64,000 nt of DNA from Cyclospora cayetanensis. Taxonomy: Eukaryota; Apicomplexa; Conoidasida; Eucoccidiorida; Eimeriidae. Positions 13,301 through 23,932 of the stretch are shown here, piece by piece. Location of the stretch: contig NW_020312579.1 in NCBI RefSeq assembly GCF_002999335.1, forward strand, positions 62,001 through 126,000, given 5' to 3'. Within the stretch, counting starts at the first letter, position 1, and each line of letters starts with the position of its first letter. The notes under the pieces were generated by a model, which ran no database searches, had not been told where the DNA came from, and saw only the letters and a program-made list of their open reading frames with translations. Made by a program: the position numbers and the translations under genes.

Positions 13301-13648
13301 CTAATGTAGAGCGAGTGCCCTACTCCAGATAATGGGCCTACTTTCCAAAAGATTAGAACTCCAAAATCCAGGGTTATGCCCATCCAAAATATTCAACGAG
13401 ACGTAAAATACTGGCTGTCCCAGATGGGCTCCAACAGTCCTCACGTCCAGTAGTATTGGACTTAAGGTGAGAGAATAAGCTCCTACAAGAAAGCATCTGA
13501 AAAATGTTGCAGAAAAAAGACTGGTTTCAGATCCAAACTCAGATAGCAAAGATTGTTTGAAAAAATCTAATAAGAGGTGTGTGCCACAGTTGCTGTGTCG
13601 TCTCCTACTGCAGGTCTTTAACGTGCAGCGCTCCAAGAAACCCCGCAC
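13301..13648 (-). mobile_element. Possible reverse transcriptase fragment (degenerate)
   Basis: An open frame of about 115 codons contains GQPVFYVSLNILDGHNP, which resembles the gypsy reverse transcriptase stretch around the first catalytic Asp (hydrophobic-Ser-x-[DN]-x-x-x-G-[YH]). The expected Asp reads Asn, so it would be dead. Weak evidence: one motif only, strengthened by nearby retroelement pieces. Confidence 0.3.
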
Positions 13649-13682
13649 CGAGCCTGAAGCTCAGACTCAATAATACAGAGCG

Positions 13683-13960
13683 GAAGTTATTGAGTGTTTC
13701 CCGAAAGATTTTCCCCTTCTAATTGTCCCCGCCTCTTTGAATTCCAAATATAAAGGGATATGATTAGCTACCGTGTGCGTAGAGGCACCATTTGAGGAAT
13801 CCAATCATTCAGAGCTAGTTGCAGATGGGATATACGCAAGATGCACACATTACCTTTTTTGTATCAAAAAAAGAGTTACTCTGCAAAAGCTAGCTGTGCA
13901 GGAAGACAAACCATTTAGTCGCTTGTTTCCTAGCTTTTATTTAAATGTAATTTAACTAGT
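13683..13960 (+). repeat. Diverged dispersed repeat, copy A
   Basis: Aligns by eye along its whole length with 19176-19460. Shared blocks in the same order include TTGAGTGTTTC, an AGTTGC block, a GCACAC block, ATACTCTGCA-like and GCAGGAAGACAA-like words and a T-rich tail ending in AGTGT. It is probably a retroelement fragment because copy B carries an integrase-like peptide. Confidence 0.55.
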
Positions 13961-14830
13961 GTAAAAGAAGTGTGTGAGCGTAATTTAGCCCTCTACGCCT
14001 TCCCCCTACTTCAAAACACATGGCCTCGTGTTCCACACGTGTACATCGAAACCAGCTACGTGCAAGACATTGGAGGGCTTACCGCACTGTTTTTATTCCC
14101 CAGGTAAGCATGAGCAGTTAGACAGTCCACATCCGAAAAGCAAACGTGTGAGTAATCCGCCCAAGTGAAACTGATGGTTAGGACCACACACACTTGCCAG
14201 CAATGGTCAAGCACCAAACGACCACTACCGCGGAGGCGCTATGGCTCGCTGTTGTTCGAGGCCTGAAACGCGCGAGCTTTACGCTACGAGAAAACAGGAG
14301 GCACGTAAGATGTGTAAGGAGTACACACTAGTTCAGTGGTACCTCCGCATCGTGTACATCGAATTCTACCCGGAAACACACCAGATCCACGCACAACTGT
14401 CGGTTCCGAGCCAAGAACGAGGCGTCAAAGAGGATGTAGGAACAACATACCTTTCAATGCCAGCATATAAAGCTGTGTCTAGCTAACACCTTTATTACAA
14501 CAGCCGACAACATTTCAAGGTTTCCATGGAAAACGGTATCTTTCACAAGCAGACTATACTCTGGGGAAAGAAAAGTACCAAGGAAAGTTGAGAATATCAT
14601 CTATGGCAGCTAATCTTGTGAACTGAAGAGAGCTGCAGAGAGCAGAACATCTCCTCCGGCAACCAAGGAGCTTGGCGTTTTTCAACAACTTCAGATGAAA
14701 ATCTGTCTGCGGTGTTCACTAGTTCTAGGATCTGGCGGTTCAAGGGCTCCCTGTAGAGCAGCCGGCTCCAAACAAATGGTGTGCCTGCGCGGCGAATTCC
14801 GCGAATAATTCGAGGGATTTTGGCACTTCT

Positions 14831-17328
14831 TTATGGAACGAATGTAGATAGTTCTGACGCCTTCAATTTTAGGATAGCTGATAGAATGCGAAAGGGCGTT
14901 GACTGGGGGGGATGGCGAGAGGTCTTAGTCACCTGGTCGCAAAACTCCCTTCTCTGGTAAACTTCTGCTGCACCTCGTGAAGCCTGTCTGTCCGCTAGGA
15001 CCAATTCTTCAGGTTTGGAATACACAGCCGACCGCCACTTATCATACTTCTGTGCTTGTCTCTCATAAGCTCTCCTGATGCACTGAAGTGAATCAGCCAG
15101 CCTTTCCTGAACCCCCACGCTGCTGAAAGTTGGTCTTAGCCTCGGACCAACAGGTTCACGTACGGATTGGGGAAGGCTCTTCAGTGTAGACTAGGATACA
15201 GGAGAGCAACGAATAGACAGGTGAAGTGCTGGAAAATGATTTTCCTCAGCAAGCGAAAGAGAGTACAGCGAATGAATCGAAGCGGGCATACGGTTGGATG
15301 TATTGCAGAAGACTGAGGCTCGCGCGCTCTTTCCGTCCATCTACGTCAAGGTGGTTTCCAGTGATTATGTCATGGTCAGCGCGTTGGCGGCTCACGTTGA
15401 CATGCCTTAGAGCACCAATGACTTTAGGATCTCTTTCCTCCATTATGTACTCGGGGAGCTCGTGAAGTATCTACGCAGGCGCTAGAAATAATTTAGTGTT
15501 TTCCTGAGTCATGATGGAGCAATCACGAGGGACGAACTGCAATGAAATGCACGTGTTCGCTGGGGATGTCAAAAGTAGCAAACATGCTATCCTAACCCTT
15601 GACCTCCGACAGCCCCAAATCTATTTCTTGCCGCATCACTCCAAAGCCTTCCAAAGTACTGAAAAGCTTTGTAAAACACCAGGCCGTGATGAATTGGGCG
15701 GCTTCAGCTGCTGACATTCTGGAAATGACGGTGTTCTACTACGCCGCGAGACAGATCAGAGGCCACCAGAAAGGCAGTGAGACCCCTTTCATCATAGTGT
15801 ATTACAACAACAGCCCGCGAGAATGTGATCCTGTGATTTACACGATACGCACATTGGAATTTAGCCCCAAAGTACAAGCGGCGGAGTCTCCGCTGTCTTT
15901 TGAACCACCGCAGGCCATCCTCAACGCGCCAGTGCTCTACCCTCCTGCCATTCTGAATGCTGGCAATAGTATCTAAACCAGGATGCATATGGCTTAAGCA
16001 ATCTCGATACAAAGCGGGACTCGGTACAGACACAAGCAGTTGTGCGACATATCATTAAATCACTCGGGCTTCGCAAGAGCGAAGTGACGACAAGGCTGGT
16101 AGCGCCCTTTATGTACTTCCCCTTAATGTGATACTGCAGGGCGCGTCGCAGCAAGAGAGCCACTCTAGTGCTATCAAACTTCATATTACTATGCATAGGG
16201 TACATCAAAAGCGGACGGTTGCTACGAATGACAAAAAGGATTCTCCTTCAAATAGTTCCGCTACTTTTTAAAGCCCTAGCACATCGAGTAGTGTCGCCTG
16301 CCCGCACTAAAGCGGTTTCACTGGAGCTCCACAGCCTCTTTGAAGATACGTCACCACCGCTTTATTAATAGCATCAATTGTTGCAAGCAAATGGAGCTCA
16401 TATTCAAGCGCAGCGTGAGTACCGGAGGAGTTGTACGGCTGCCGACACGGGTCCTTGCTGCTGCGTCAGACTTGTCTTTCAAAACTCAAGAGCTTGCTTT
16501 CCAAGGTGTATAAGCCAAGATAGCAGCAAAGCCATAAAAATCGGGAATCTATCTTGGCAATATGACGCAAATCCACACGACAACTCATCGTCCGTACGGG
16601 TGTGTATAGGTAAAAGCCACCACTTAATCGCTTCGATTATTTGTGTATCTTCCCGATTTCTACAGACAAGCACAGAATCCGAGAGACAATTTTCTTACGA
16701 GAAAACACAACTTGCATGCCTTTAAAGGCTAGTGCTTGTCCCACAACAACTGAAGCTCACATGCTCTTGAAAGTCTTGCTGAGAACTAAAACTTCAGACG
16801 TGTACAGAGCCATCCACCCATCCTTGATGGGCTTTCAAGAGGCCGTATAAACATGACAGAGCAGCTCAGCTGGGATTGGAAGATTCTAAAAGGCATACAG
16901 GTGCCCTCGAGTCTGCGACTGGCATGTGCAACGTCCCTTTGTGCATCGGGGTGAGTGTGAAGTTTAAAGCGGCATCTGTGTTGCCAAATGTTAGAGAAAC
17001 TGTTGACCCGTGTTTTCGGCGAAGACTTTGCTGAGAAAAAATTAGTAACCTTTTCGACACAGCAATATTGTTTAGGGGCTTAAGATTACCGCAGGTGTCT
17101 CACCTTCTGTCCATTCTGGACATCAACTCGAGGTTACGCCCAAAGCGCTAGTAGATTCTTACCCGTAGGACTTTGCGACAAATCATCCAACCGCCAACTA
17201 CTACGCTCTTCAGGCTGTGGGGCATTACGACAACATGGAATACAGCTTAGGACTGATTCAGGTACTATCTTAAAACGGTGTGCTGGTTGACCAGCAGGTG
17301 GCCAGCCTGCCAGCAGTTCGTTCGTCAT
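14831..17328 (-). mobile_element. Decayed gypsy-like LTR retrotransposon (pol remnants)
   Basis: Broken pol pieces lie in the expected 5'-to-3' order on the minus strand. At 17328-17134, HRFKIVPES...CRNAPQPEE...LDDL matches the conserved lead-in to gypsy reverse transcriptase. At 15443-15246, RDPKVIGALRHVNVSRQRADHDIITGNHLDV matches the RNase H segment that normally ends in a TDH motif. At 15118-14831, ERLADSLQCIRRAYERQAQKYDKWR...EELVLAD matches the integrase C-terminal region. Stops and frame changes separate them and most of the integrase core is missing. LTR retrotransposons are known from chicken Eimeria genomes. I could not delimit LTRs. Confidence 0.6.
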
Positions 17329-19175
17329 CGTTTAGCCCATTCACAAAACCCTTGGTAACTTCCCATCCCTGCCTCTCCTCAGCTAGTCGTTGTACAAAAT
17401 TCTCATAGAAGAATCCTTAGCAAAACCATTCAGGCGGGAGGCATGCTCAGAACCATCTTCTTTACCACACTGCACAACCACCTGCAGGAAGACCCTGCCT
17501 CCCCTTGCTAAGTTACTGACTCTTCCTTGCTAACTATCGGAACAATGCAATCTGCTGAGGCGACCAAGAGCTGCTCTTTTCGAGGGCTTCATGCCATGCC
17601 TACCTCCATGGCGCACACCTATGGACGCATGACTGCCTTGCGTTGGGTACCCCATGGCATTTCTAGGATTACGTCAAGGTGCCTAGATGTACCTGAGACG
17701 TCAGGGACTATGTTGATATAACCCAACTTCTATATATACTGATAATTTATGCCGTATCCTTGGCAATTGTATTTTTCGCAATCCTTGAGCAAGCCTGAGT
17801 TTTAGGGATTGCGGTGGCGCGTCGAGAGGCATATTGCACTTCCCAGTACGGTATTGCCCCGTCAAATGAAGGACTCACTTTTTATATCGAGGACTGTAGG
17901 GCTAAAAGTGCTTGAATATTGTTTCTATTTGATGTGAGCCAGTATCAGTGCAGACCTTAACCTTGTTGGGTCTTCGATAGCGGCTACATCCTCCGTACCT
18001 CCTTCACAGCGTGGCAGTCTTCGTGGGTGGCTTTAGATTTCTTGTTATGGTTTCTTTGCCTGCCAAGTCGTATGGATCTTCTGAGCCCAGTTCTGTTTAT
18101 CCAAGTTCTTTGGCTTTCTACATGTGTTCGTAGCTCCAGATTCATCACCAAGTCTCCTAGAGTAGAAGGATGTGCGTTGTTGAGAAGCTATCCAGGCCTC
18201 CTCAGAAGCGGGGCTTTTCTCTGGCTTTCTCTTCTCGTTCACCTTACAAAGTAATGTTGTGCCAGCTGACGTGGCCTCGATAGCTAATAGGTTTTGATTC
18301 TGATGTGGCCGTTCTTCTTTAGCCAAATACGCATGGTTTGCACTTATTTGCTGCTGATGCCCCAACTGCTTCTTCATCTGCGGAGGCCGCTCCGGTCAGC
18401 TGTTTAATCGGTGACTCGCTGCCCATCCTGCCGCATCCTGAAGTGACGTCTCAAGCTGACACTATATAGCTCCTGATAATGCAGCTGCTTCTATAAGTTG
18501 TAACTTTTACGAGCACAGCTTCTTATAGACAGCTTCTCGTGCTCGAGCGTTCTCAACCATTCCAAAGCTTAGTGCTAAAGGATGCCGATATTAACCGATG
18601 AGTCAGAGGAGACATGAGAGCTTATACTGTAGTCTTCCCTGCAGGCAGACGATTTTCTGAACATGATAAGAGCCCCATCAACGTGCTCCTCCTCTCAGTA
18701 AGCATGCCATAGGGCACGTGTTTCTCTACGTCGGCGGTGAAAAAACCGAAGCACGTCTTAAAATGGCTTACAAAATACTCGAAGACCTACTTCTATTCAC
18801 GAATAACAAAAAGTTTTGTAGGCATAACCGTATTCACGCATCCGGAAACATTCTTCAGCTGCCAATTCATGTCTTTTGACCAGCTCTGGTGCTATAGCCT
18901 TCATGAGTTTACACGCCGGCCTCTGCTTCCTCAGCAAACGCTTGTCAAGCTTTCACGGCGAAAAGGCTTTTCATCAGCCTGTTGCCGAAGAGAATCAGAT
19001 TGCTGAATTACCAGGTTACTTGGCCAAAACCAAACAGCTGTTGTAAGGAAACCTGAAATCCCACTGCAGCCACAGCCAGTGGACAAGCAAGGAACTGCCG
19101 CACCAAACCATGAGATGCTAAAGCCTGTAACATCCATCTAACGTCGCCGTAGGGAGACAATTAGCACTGGACTCA

Positions 19176-19460
19176 ATGGCTTAGTTGAGTGTTTCTGGAA
19201 AGACTTCCTCCTTCCCTAGCCCGCGACCCCCAGAGTTCTTGACGCAAGGGGAGAACAACTGTTAGAATGCGGAAAGTCACACCCTCTAGCCACTTCCAGC
19301 ACTAACAGTTAGTTGCGCATAGCATCAAGCCCAGACGCACACCACATTGCGTGCTGTTGTGTCAAGTTAAAAATACTCTGCAGTGAGTAAGGTATGCAGA
19401 AAGACAAGCCAATAAGTCCCTTGCTTATTAGTTTAATAAATATAATAAGTGTTGTGGAAA
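19176..19460 (+). repeat. Diverged dispersed repeat, copy B, with integrase-like peptide
   Basis: Homologous to 13683-13960 in the same orientation, about 5.5 kb away. Near its start the plus strand encodes NGLVECFWKDFLLP, close to the gypsy integrase signature [NG]-G-x-V-E-R-F-[HN]-x-x-L-K, then a stop. The two copies probably derive from the same end of one element family. Confidence 0.55.
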
Positions 19461-20834
19461 GTGTATAAGTGGAGCTCAATCGCTTGCAAAATCCATTATA
19501 GGGACTTCTCTTTGGTAGTTGACTGAACTACCCATGCCTGTGCATCACCATGTTCTTGGTTGCATAACTTCTATATCTCCCTTTCGTGTGTCCTTTGGCT
19601 TGCCGAATGGGCCAAACCTTCAGCAGGGCACCTCGAAAAGTGCAGCGTCGTAGCAATGCACGTGAGCTGCTTCAGACCAAAGCACCGGCCTTAGTGTACC
19701 AGCCGAGGGTACACGTGTTTCCTAGAGCACCATTGTAAAGCCATTGCATTGTCAAAGAAACGTAGAGCGATACTTACTGGGGGCGACAGAGACAGTCAAT
19801 CAAAGCCACGAGTATTCTTCAAAAGTCTCCTGTATAGTGCAGTGAGAGGTCTTCAAAGGAGCCTCCAGTACTAGAACAAATGCTCTAGACCTGCAGTTTT
19901 AGTTCCCACCGTGATTTATCGCTAGTGTAGATGCGTGCGAAGGTAGTGGATAAGCCGTTACCCTGAAGTCTAGAGCCTTGACTGCCAGACAATGGATCGG
20001 AACCCCGCTAGTTGGCACAGCCTAACTTGTCAGTCATATACGTAAGCTGCTCCTAGTAGGTATCGCCGTTCAAGGGGCTAAAAGACTGACTTGTTCGTGA
20101 ATTTAAGGAAGACCTTGAACTATTAGCCAGAATATTGAAGGAGGTGTTACGGGCTAAATATGCGAGTAGTGTCCAAATTCCGACTACCTCCACACGGCTG
20201 CTATGGCTGCCCCTCTCAAGGTAAAAGAGTTTTTGACCTCATCTCGTGCTATTTCTCTTGAATCACTGCTCAGCGAACGGCATGGAGCCTAGGTGGGACT
20301 CAACTAGCTACAGCAGGGGCGTATGGCTCTGCGAATAAGCAACAGGATTACATATTACAGCTTGATTTATGGGATTCGCAGTTTCCAGATTACGAATTCG
20401 GGTTTAGGGCTTGGGGTTAACGGGCAGTCGGATCTGTCGGCTGCGCACAAGCAGTGGTCTTCGACAACAAAAGAGCCTACACTCTTCACCTTGATCCTAT
20501 TACACTCCCTAGCTTTTTACAAAACCTTATAATCAATGTAGAGCTTGTTTCGTTACAAGTTACTCGCAAATCTTTAAGCTTGAAGGGGGTGCATGCACGC
20601 ATTCCTGGTCAGTCGAGACACTTGGAGTGTCCAGACAGCCCGAGCCTGAAACCCCAACGCGTAGCCTCTGACCTATGGCAGCCCATCGCGTCTTTGAACC
20701 CTCAATTCTAGGCTTTAGGCCGTATATCCCAGTAATAGCAAGCAGCTGCGGCCTAGTCTCTTAGAGGCGAATACACCTCAGTAGTAAGAGCAGTCAGCAC
20801 AAGTCCACAACGACCCCCACTAGCCCAGCTCACT

Positions 20835-21454
20835 ATGGGGGGCCCCTCGAGCCGCAGTAAGCGGCTGAGCATGGGGACGAAGCGTAAGGCACCAGCAGAA
20901 TCAGCAACAATGGCTGCAGCCAAGTCCGCAGCAACAGAGACAGCAGCCTCCTGCTTGTTTCCGCAATGTAAAAAGACCAGGCGCGATCCTGGGGAGAAGC
21001 AACAAGCACAACGGTGCCAGCAGCAGGAAGGGCAGCCACAGAAGGCACAGATGTATGAGCAGTTGAAGCAACAGTTCCTATTGCATAATCATTCAAAAGC
21101 GTCAGCAGATACTCTTGGACTGTTAGCATTGTGGGATTTCTGCTGTGCGCACACTCCACCAGGGAAGGACCCCAGAGACGCCCTGAAGCCTTTAGGCCTC
21201 ACTCTTTGCGGTATATCCCGAAATCCAAATGTTAAACCTGAAACCCCATCACTTTGCTTGTTCCACACAGCGCAAAGATACAGCCGATTTGCAACCAAGA
21301 AGTCCAGGCTTTGAGCTCCAGGATTATGACTTACGATTTAGGGTTCGCTGTCTGTGTGCAGGCCCCTTCGACCTTCTGTCAGACCCTCAAGCCTCGTTCT
21401 CTCCCTCTCACTCCCGCAGTCTTTATACTCTACCTGAATGCATTCCCGTGATGC

Positions 21455-21487
<33 letters not shown>

Positions 21488-23794
21488 GCAGCAGCAGCAC
21501 CGATGATTCGTCTCCTCTTTTTTCTTTGTTTAGGGATCGAGAGGAGTCTAGCCCAGAGTGTGTGGTTTGGAATGATCCCGGCCTCTCTGGTGTCCAGACA
21601 CCTTTTGCCGCCATCGACACCGATCTCAAGAATGCGAAACCCTCGAAGGCAAAGGCGGCAGCTGCCACTGCTGCAAAAGAGGATTTTCCTCATCTCCCGC
21701 TTCTCTTTGCCGCTTGCATTAGGCACGCAGTAGATGCCGCACAGGAGGCATCTATGGCGGGAGCTTCACGAGGGAGTTCCCAGGGAAAACAAGCCCTTTC
21801 GCGCGGAGAGCGAGAGTACGTGTTGGCTGTGCATACACACGAGACGCATGTAATGAGGATGGGGATGGTGCGAAGCAAAAGTACACCATTGGACGGCAGT
21901 GGTCTTCCTCTTCTTACTCCGAACGCAAAATGTTGTGGCTTGCGTGCAGAGATCTCTGCGCAAGGCTTCTGGACTTCCTTCCCATTCCTAGCGCCAGCAG
22001 CACTAACGCCAGCGGAAGTCAAAGGTTGGAGGCGATAGCTAAGCGAGTTGCTAAGGGTGCAGCTCAGTGGGCAGCAAGACGCAAGAAAGTGTGCATAGCA
22101 AAGGATCTCTCGGGTAAGCCCTGAGGTGTAGTCCAAGCACCCTACGCTTCGGGCTCTAGGGTGTGTAGTGAGATCGAGTTGCCGGCCGACTTCAGAAGCA
22201 GCTCGAGTCTCTGAAACATATTTACCCCAAGTGTAAGCGCCTCTAGTGCACCTAGCCGAGGGTGTACCTCTTTGGTGTGTAGGATTGGGAGTGGTGGTAC
22301 CATACGACAAGAAGGCAGATTTGGGGTGGCGCGATCTCGGATATTCACTGGAGGGGCTTTCAAAAAAAGTTCGAAAGCTGAAAGAAGACGGGGGGACACG
22401 GACCGAACTGGAAGAGCTCCTAACGCTTGTAACGCAAACTCTAAACCCTAAACTGCACGCCTTACAGTGGCAGCGTACAAGGGAGCTGTGCTACCCTTCG
22501 AAGCAGGAGCGTCAAAACAATCAGTGTTGCAGCCGCTACGATCGTGCACTTTTGGGCTTTTTAGGCTTCCATTGCAGTCGATGAAGGAGATGCGGGGGCC
22601 GCCTTGCAGCTGGGGCGCAATTTCTGGTGTCTCGACGCGCTAGGGGACAAACAGTGTTTCTTGGCAAACCCTGCAAAGGTATGAAGCTATAGGCCTGAAA
22701 ATCAGAGGTATCTGACTCCAAGGTTTGGGGTTGATGTGCGAATAGCTAGCTACACACTACGGACCTCACAGTCCAGATGGCTGTGCGCATGTGTGCTCTT
22801 CTTCAGAGGCTCCTGGGCAGCGCATACACCGCGATGGGACAACCAGGGTTTGCTGCTATCGTTGAGTGTCATGCACCGATCCGGCTAGAAACTCTGAAAC
22901 ACCATCTAAGCCCTAAATAGACGACCCACCCGCGACACCGCTCAGCTGCTCGGTGCTCCGCCTACAGCCTATTGTTGCCTAGAGTTTGAAATAGGTTGGA
23001 CTCTCACTTCCTTTCTTAGGGGGATTGCAAGGCTTCGTACGTCAAACTCCAAGCACCATGCAACTTGATGGGATAGGGGCCCGAACCCCCGTTCACTTTG
23101 GGTATGCTAGAGGGTTGCATCCGATTGGATTCGCCGACGGTTTGGTGACTTGTTCTACAGTGACTACCGCAACGAGTCCATGTAAAGCGTAGTGCTTTTA
23201 ATTGAGGCGGAGCGTCACGGCCATCCGCGCGAATTTTGGCTCGCCAGTTGCTGCAGATTGCCGCTAGGGGGCCCTCATGCAGCCACTCGAGCCACGGGTG
23301 CACAGTTGCACATGTGACCTCCTCAGATATCAAATACAACACAATAGGGAGGCGTAGAAAGGACGAAAGGAAAGAGATGGGCCGTAAACGAGAAGACATG
23401 CATCTGGGGTGTATGGACAGCCCCGAGGCAGCCCGTCTGCCCCACGGCATTGTTGGTGGTGGTGGGACGTCGCTAGTGCTCAAGTCCTGCCTTTAGCCTC
23501 TCTATTGCATTTAAAGTATCATCTTTGCTGCTTCCCGAGGGTTTCTGCACTGGCTACGCGCGCCTGCTGCCGCCATCCTGTGGCTGCAACTACACCGAGG
23601 CCCCAAAGGGGGATTCACAGAACTTGTGCACCCCGCTGTCAATCAAAGTGGCGCTGACGCTTCAAACTTGGCTTTATCCAATTGCCGCGGCACCTGCCGT
23701 AGTAGCAGCGTCGCCCGTAGGCTCCGGAGCAGCACCTCAAGGCAAGGCAGCAGCTGCTGCAGGGGCTTCGGGGCAGCAGCTGCAGACACTCTGA
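20835..23794 (+). CDS. Hypothetical protein, 7 exons, 529 aa
   Basis: I do not recognise a family. Exons: 20835-21210, 21362-21815, 21950-22113, 22319-22474, 22578-22678, 22777-22860, 23540-23794; every phase agrees and the total is a multiple of three. The N-terminal third is basic and low in complexity (Ser/Arg/Lys/Gln, then a poly-Ser run from AGC repeats near 21457). The middle has helical stretches such as DLCARLLDFLPIP, LSKKVRKLKEDGG and ELEELLTLVTQTL. The C-terminal part is Cys-containing (FCTGY, SCGCNY) and ends in an Ala-rich tail. No signal peptide or membrane span is obvious, and the basic start suggests a nuclear location. Exon 2's donor and the weak GTTGAG donor of exon 6 are the least certain points. 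It sits 138 bases upstream of ARS2 in the same direction. Introns contain telomere-like CCCTAAA words. Confidence 0.6.
21455..21505 (+). repeat. AGC triplet repeat (poly-Ser coding)
   Basis: A run of AGC units with one GGC break in exon 2 of the hypothetical gene, read here as Ser. The same triplet read in other frames gives Gln or Ala, the classic homopolymer tract pattern of Eimeria proteins. Confidence 0.9.
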
Positions 23795-23932
23795 GAGCAG
23801 GAAAGCGAGGCTCGCGGCAGCAGCAGTTGCTGCTTAGGCCGCTGCGGCGGCAGCAACTCTGCCCCGATCATCGGGATTGGTGCTCCCCTGCGCAATCTCT
23901 CCAGCTGTATGACTTGGGATTGAGGGTTGAAA

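Larger units (their letters stand above)
11672..20834. other. Gene-poor, simple-repeat-poor segment with retroelement debris
   Basis: Over 9 kb with no gene model I can support. It lacks CAG repeats and long microsatellites, unlike the flanks. Open frames are short and mostly lack family signal. Exceptions are degenerate reverse transcriptase, RNase H and integrase fragments at 13.3-17.3 kb and a pair of diverged repeats at 13.7 and 19.2 kb, listed separately. Near 20.3-20.4 kb there are telomere-like TTTAGGG words. Confidence 0.6.
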
